Positions 6,007-7,191 of a stretch of 7,191 nt of DNA are shown here, in pieces (the stretch's first letter is position 1; each line of letters opens with the position of its first letter). A program made the position numbers and the translations under genes. Source of the stretch: Chromatiales bacterium (GTDB lineage Bacteria; Pseudomonadota; Gammaproteobacteria; Chromatiales; Chromatiaceae); contig JAHEIA010000162.1 in assembly GCA_024639625.1 (NCBI GenBank), positions 1 through 7,191 on the forward strand, written 5' to 3'. Under the pieces are notes generated by a model. It saw only the letters and a list, made by a program, of their open reading frames with translations. It did no database searches and had not been told where the DNA came from.

Positions 6007-7005
6007 TCACAAGCTGAGTGCCACCATCTGCGTCAACTCCAGCATGCGGTTCACATAGCCCCATTCGTTGTCGTACCAGGCCAGCACCTTCACCTGGGTA
6101 CGGTCGATGACCATGGTGGAGGGGCCGTCGACGATGGAGGAACGCGGGTCGTCCTTGAAATCCACCGACACCAATGGGCGCTGCTCGAATCCCAGGATCC
6201 CCGCAAGCTCGCCGTGCGCCGCCTCGACGAAGAAGCTGTTGACCTCTTCCTCGGTGACCGGGCGTGCCGCCTCGAACACGAAATCGGTCAGTGAGGCATT
6301 GAGCAAAGGAACGCGTACCGCGAGCCCATTGAGCTTGCCCCTGAGTTCGGGAAAGATCTTGGTGATGGCCTTGGCCGAGCCGGTGCTGGTTGGGATCAAG
6401 GATTGACCGCAGGCGCGGGCCCGGCGCAGGTCTTTGTGACCCTTGTCGACGATGGTTTGGGTGTTGGTGATATCGTGGATCGTGGTCATGGTGCCGTGCA
6501 CGATCCCGATCTGTTCGTGCATCACCTTGACCACGGGGGCGAGGCAGTTGGTGGTGCAGGAAGCGGCGGTCACCAGGTGGTGCTCTTTCGGGTCGTAGAG
6601 GTGGTGATTGACCCCGGTCACAATGTTCAAGGCGCCGTCCACTGGTGCCGCCACGATCACCTTTTTCACCCCTTGCTCGAAGTAGGCCTGCAGCTTTTCC
6701 GGCTTCCGGTGTTTTCCCGTGGCGTCGATGACGATATGGCAGCCGGACCAGTCGCAGTCGTCGATGCTGCGGTGGGAGCTGTAACCGATCCGCTTGTCAT
6801 CGATGGCGATCGACTCGCCATCCGCGCCGCAGTCGTGTGGCCAGATCCCATGCACTGAATCGAACTTCAACAGGTGGGCAGAGCCCGCTGCGTCGCACGC
6901 GATCTCGTTGATATGGGAGAACTCGAGCCCGTCGAAGGCCCAGCCCGCGCGGAGTCCGAGACGCCCCATGCGGCCGAAACCGTTGATACCGATACGCACT
7001 TTCAT
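6007..7005 (-). CDS. Type I glyceraldehyde-3-phosphate dehydrogenase, ArsJ-associated subfamily
   Basis: This 332-residue enzyme would catalyse phosphorylating, NAD(P)-dependent oxidation of glyceraldehyde 3-phosphate in the cytoplasm. The NAD-binding motif [10 protein letters not shown] is at 6-15. The catalytic cysteine is C150 in AASCTTNC, and its base is H177 in [13 protein letters not shown] is close to the C-terminus. The sequence differs from housekeeping GapA in ways I associate with the subfamily encoded beside arsJ: HINEIACD at 31-38, [10 protein letters not shown] at 48-57, [10 protein letters not shown] in place of the usual ATQ..VDGP segment, [13 protein letters not shown], and [15 protein letters not shown]. 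With arsenate that enzyme makes 1-arseno-3-phosphoglycerate, which the ArsJ permease exports. No arsJ follows it here: the downstream neighbour is the convergent LMF-like gene. The subfamily call is from sequence recognition; a normal glycolytic or Calvin-cycle role is not excluded. AAGGAA 9 bases upstream supports the start. Confidence 0.93.
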   Translation of the reverse strand: MKVRIGINGFGRMGRLGLRAGWAFDGLEFSHINEIACDAAGSAHLLKFDSVHGIWPHDCGADGESIAIDDKRIGYSSHRSIDDCDWSGCHIVIDATGKHRKPEKLQAYFEQGVKKVIVAAPVDGALNIVTGVNHHLYDPKEHHLVTAASCTTNCLAPVVKVMHEQIGIVHGTMTTIHDITNTQTIVDKGHKDLRRARACGQSLIPTSTGSAKAITKIFPELRGKLNGLAVRVPLLNASLTDFVFEAARPVTEEEVNSFFVEAAHGELAGILGFEQRPLVSVDFKDDPRSSIVDGPSTMVIDRTQVKVLAWYDNEWGYVNRMLELTQMVALSL

Positions 7006-7015
7006 ATCTAGATAT
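7004..7015. repeat. 12-base perfect palindrome overlapping the GAPDH start codon
   Basis: ATATCTAGATAT is an exact palindrome spanning the first two bases of the minus-strand start codon and the spacer to the ribosome binding site. It could be an operator half-site pair or chance; a second TCTAGA lies at 7129-7134 in the same intergenic region. Confidence 0.35.
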
Positions 7016-7020
7016 TCCTT
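7015..7020 (-). promoter_or_regulatory. Ribosome binding site of the GAPDH gene
   Basis: AAGGAA on the minus strand lies 9 bases before the ATG at 7005-7003 and supports this start. Confidence 0.65.
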
Positions 7021-7108
7021 CGGATCGCTGGATCAAATTGGCCGGGTCGATGGTCTCCGGTGCCGCGGGCAAAAACTCTGCTGTCGCTGTCGTGGCCTGC
7101 CGGATACC

Positions 7109-7136
7109 TTGTGCGGCCGCCCGATGAGTCTAGAAT
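7109..7136 (+). promoter_or_regulatory. Weak candidate sigma70 promoter reading out of the window
   Basis: TTGTGC (7109-7114) and TAGAAT (7131-7136) are separated by 16 bases in the most AT-rich part of the end region. On the opposite strand TCGATT and TAGACT, 17 bases apart, could serve GAPDH. Both are poor matches to consensus; the region as a whole is the likeliest place for divergent promoters. Confidence 0.22.
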
Positions 7137-7139
7137 TAA

Positions 7140-7191
7140 ATGGGTAACAAATCGACCCTATTTTCGCTGTACCCATCGCCGGCCCGGGGAA
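7140..7191 (+). CDS. Possible start of a divergent gene, cut by the window edge
   Basis: An ATG at 7140 opens a frame of 17 codons (MGNKSTLFSLYPSPARG) that runs to the window end without a stop. It lies just after the AT-rich promoter-like stretch, divergent from GAPDH. There is no ribosome binding site, and 17 open codons at this GC content is weak evidence. I do not recognise the peptide. A divergent gene here could be a regulator or transporter, but nothing in the visible part shows this. Confidence 0.15.
   Translation, partial: MGNKSTLFSLYPSPARG

Noticed and set aside
6403..6858. Plus-strand open frame of 151 codons opposite GAPDH
   Set aside because: It mirrors the GAPDH codons and has no start signal or domain of its own.

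Overview
The window (about 62-65% GC by eye) looks like chromosomal DNA of a proteobacterium, most likely a gammaproteobacterium with a respiratory or sulfur-type metabolism. The evidence is a multi-subunit formate dehydrogenase, a DsrMK/HdrD-like redox module, an ArsJ-type GAPDH and REP-like intergenic palindromes. The taxonomic placement is inference; there is no rRNA or other marker gene here.

Layout. Positions 1-4216 (+ strand) hold one operon-like run. It starts with the 3' end of a molybdopterin formate dehydrogenase catalytic subunit (1-405). The four-cluster ferredoxin-like beta subunit follows (421-1056), then a 122-bp gap with a REP-like hairpin, then the cytochrome b gamma subunit (1179-2261). 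Next, with only 4 bp and 19 bp between genes, come a NarI/DsrM-like cytochrome b (2266-2907) and an HdrD/DsrK/TmcB-like iron-sulfur protein (2927-4216). After an 81-bp gap lies a lipase maturation factor family membrane protein (4298-5815, +). A 191-bp convergent intergenic region contains two inverted repeats and no gene. A GAPDH of the ArsJ-associated subfamily runs on the minus strand (7005-6007). The last 186 bp hold its leader, AT-rich promoter-like sequence and possibly the first codons of a divergent gene.

How the genes may work together. FdhABC should oxidise formate and pass electrons through Fe-S clusters to the b hemes of FdhC and on to quinone. The tightly linked NarI-like plus HdrD-like pair resembles the DsrM-DsrK, TmcC-TmcB, HmcE-HmcF and HdrE-HdrD pairs, which link the quinone pool to a cytoplasmic thiol/disulfide or Fe-S partner. 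The arrangement suggests that formate oxidation is coupled, through quinone or directly, to a cytoplasmic redox carrier. This coupling is the most interesting hypothesis in the window and is inferred from gene order and motifs only. The lipase maturation factor and GAPDH genes have no visible functional link to the operon.
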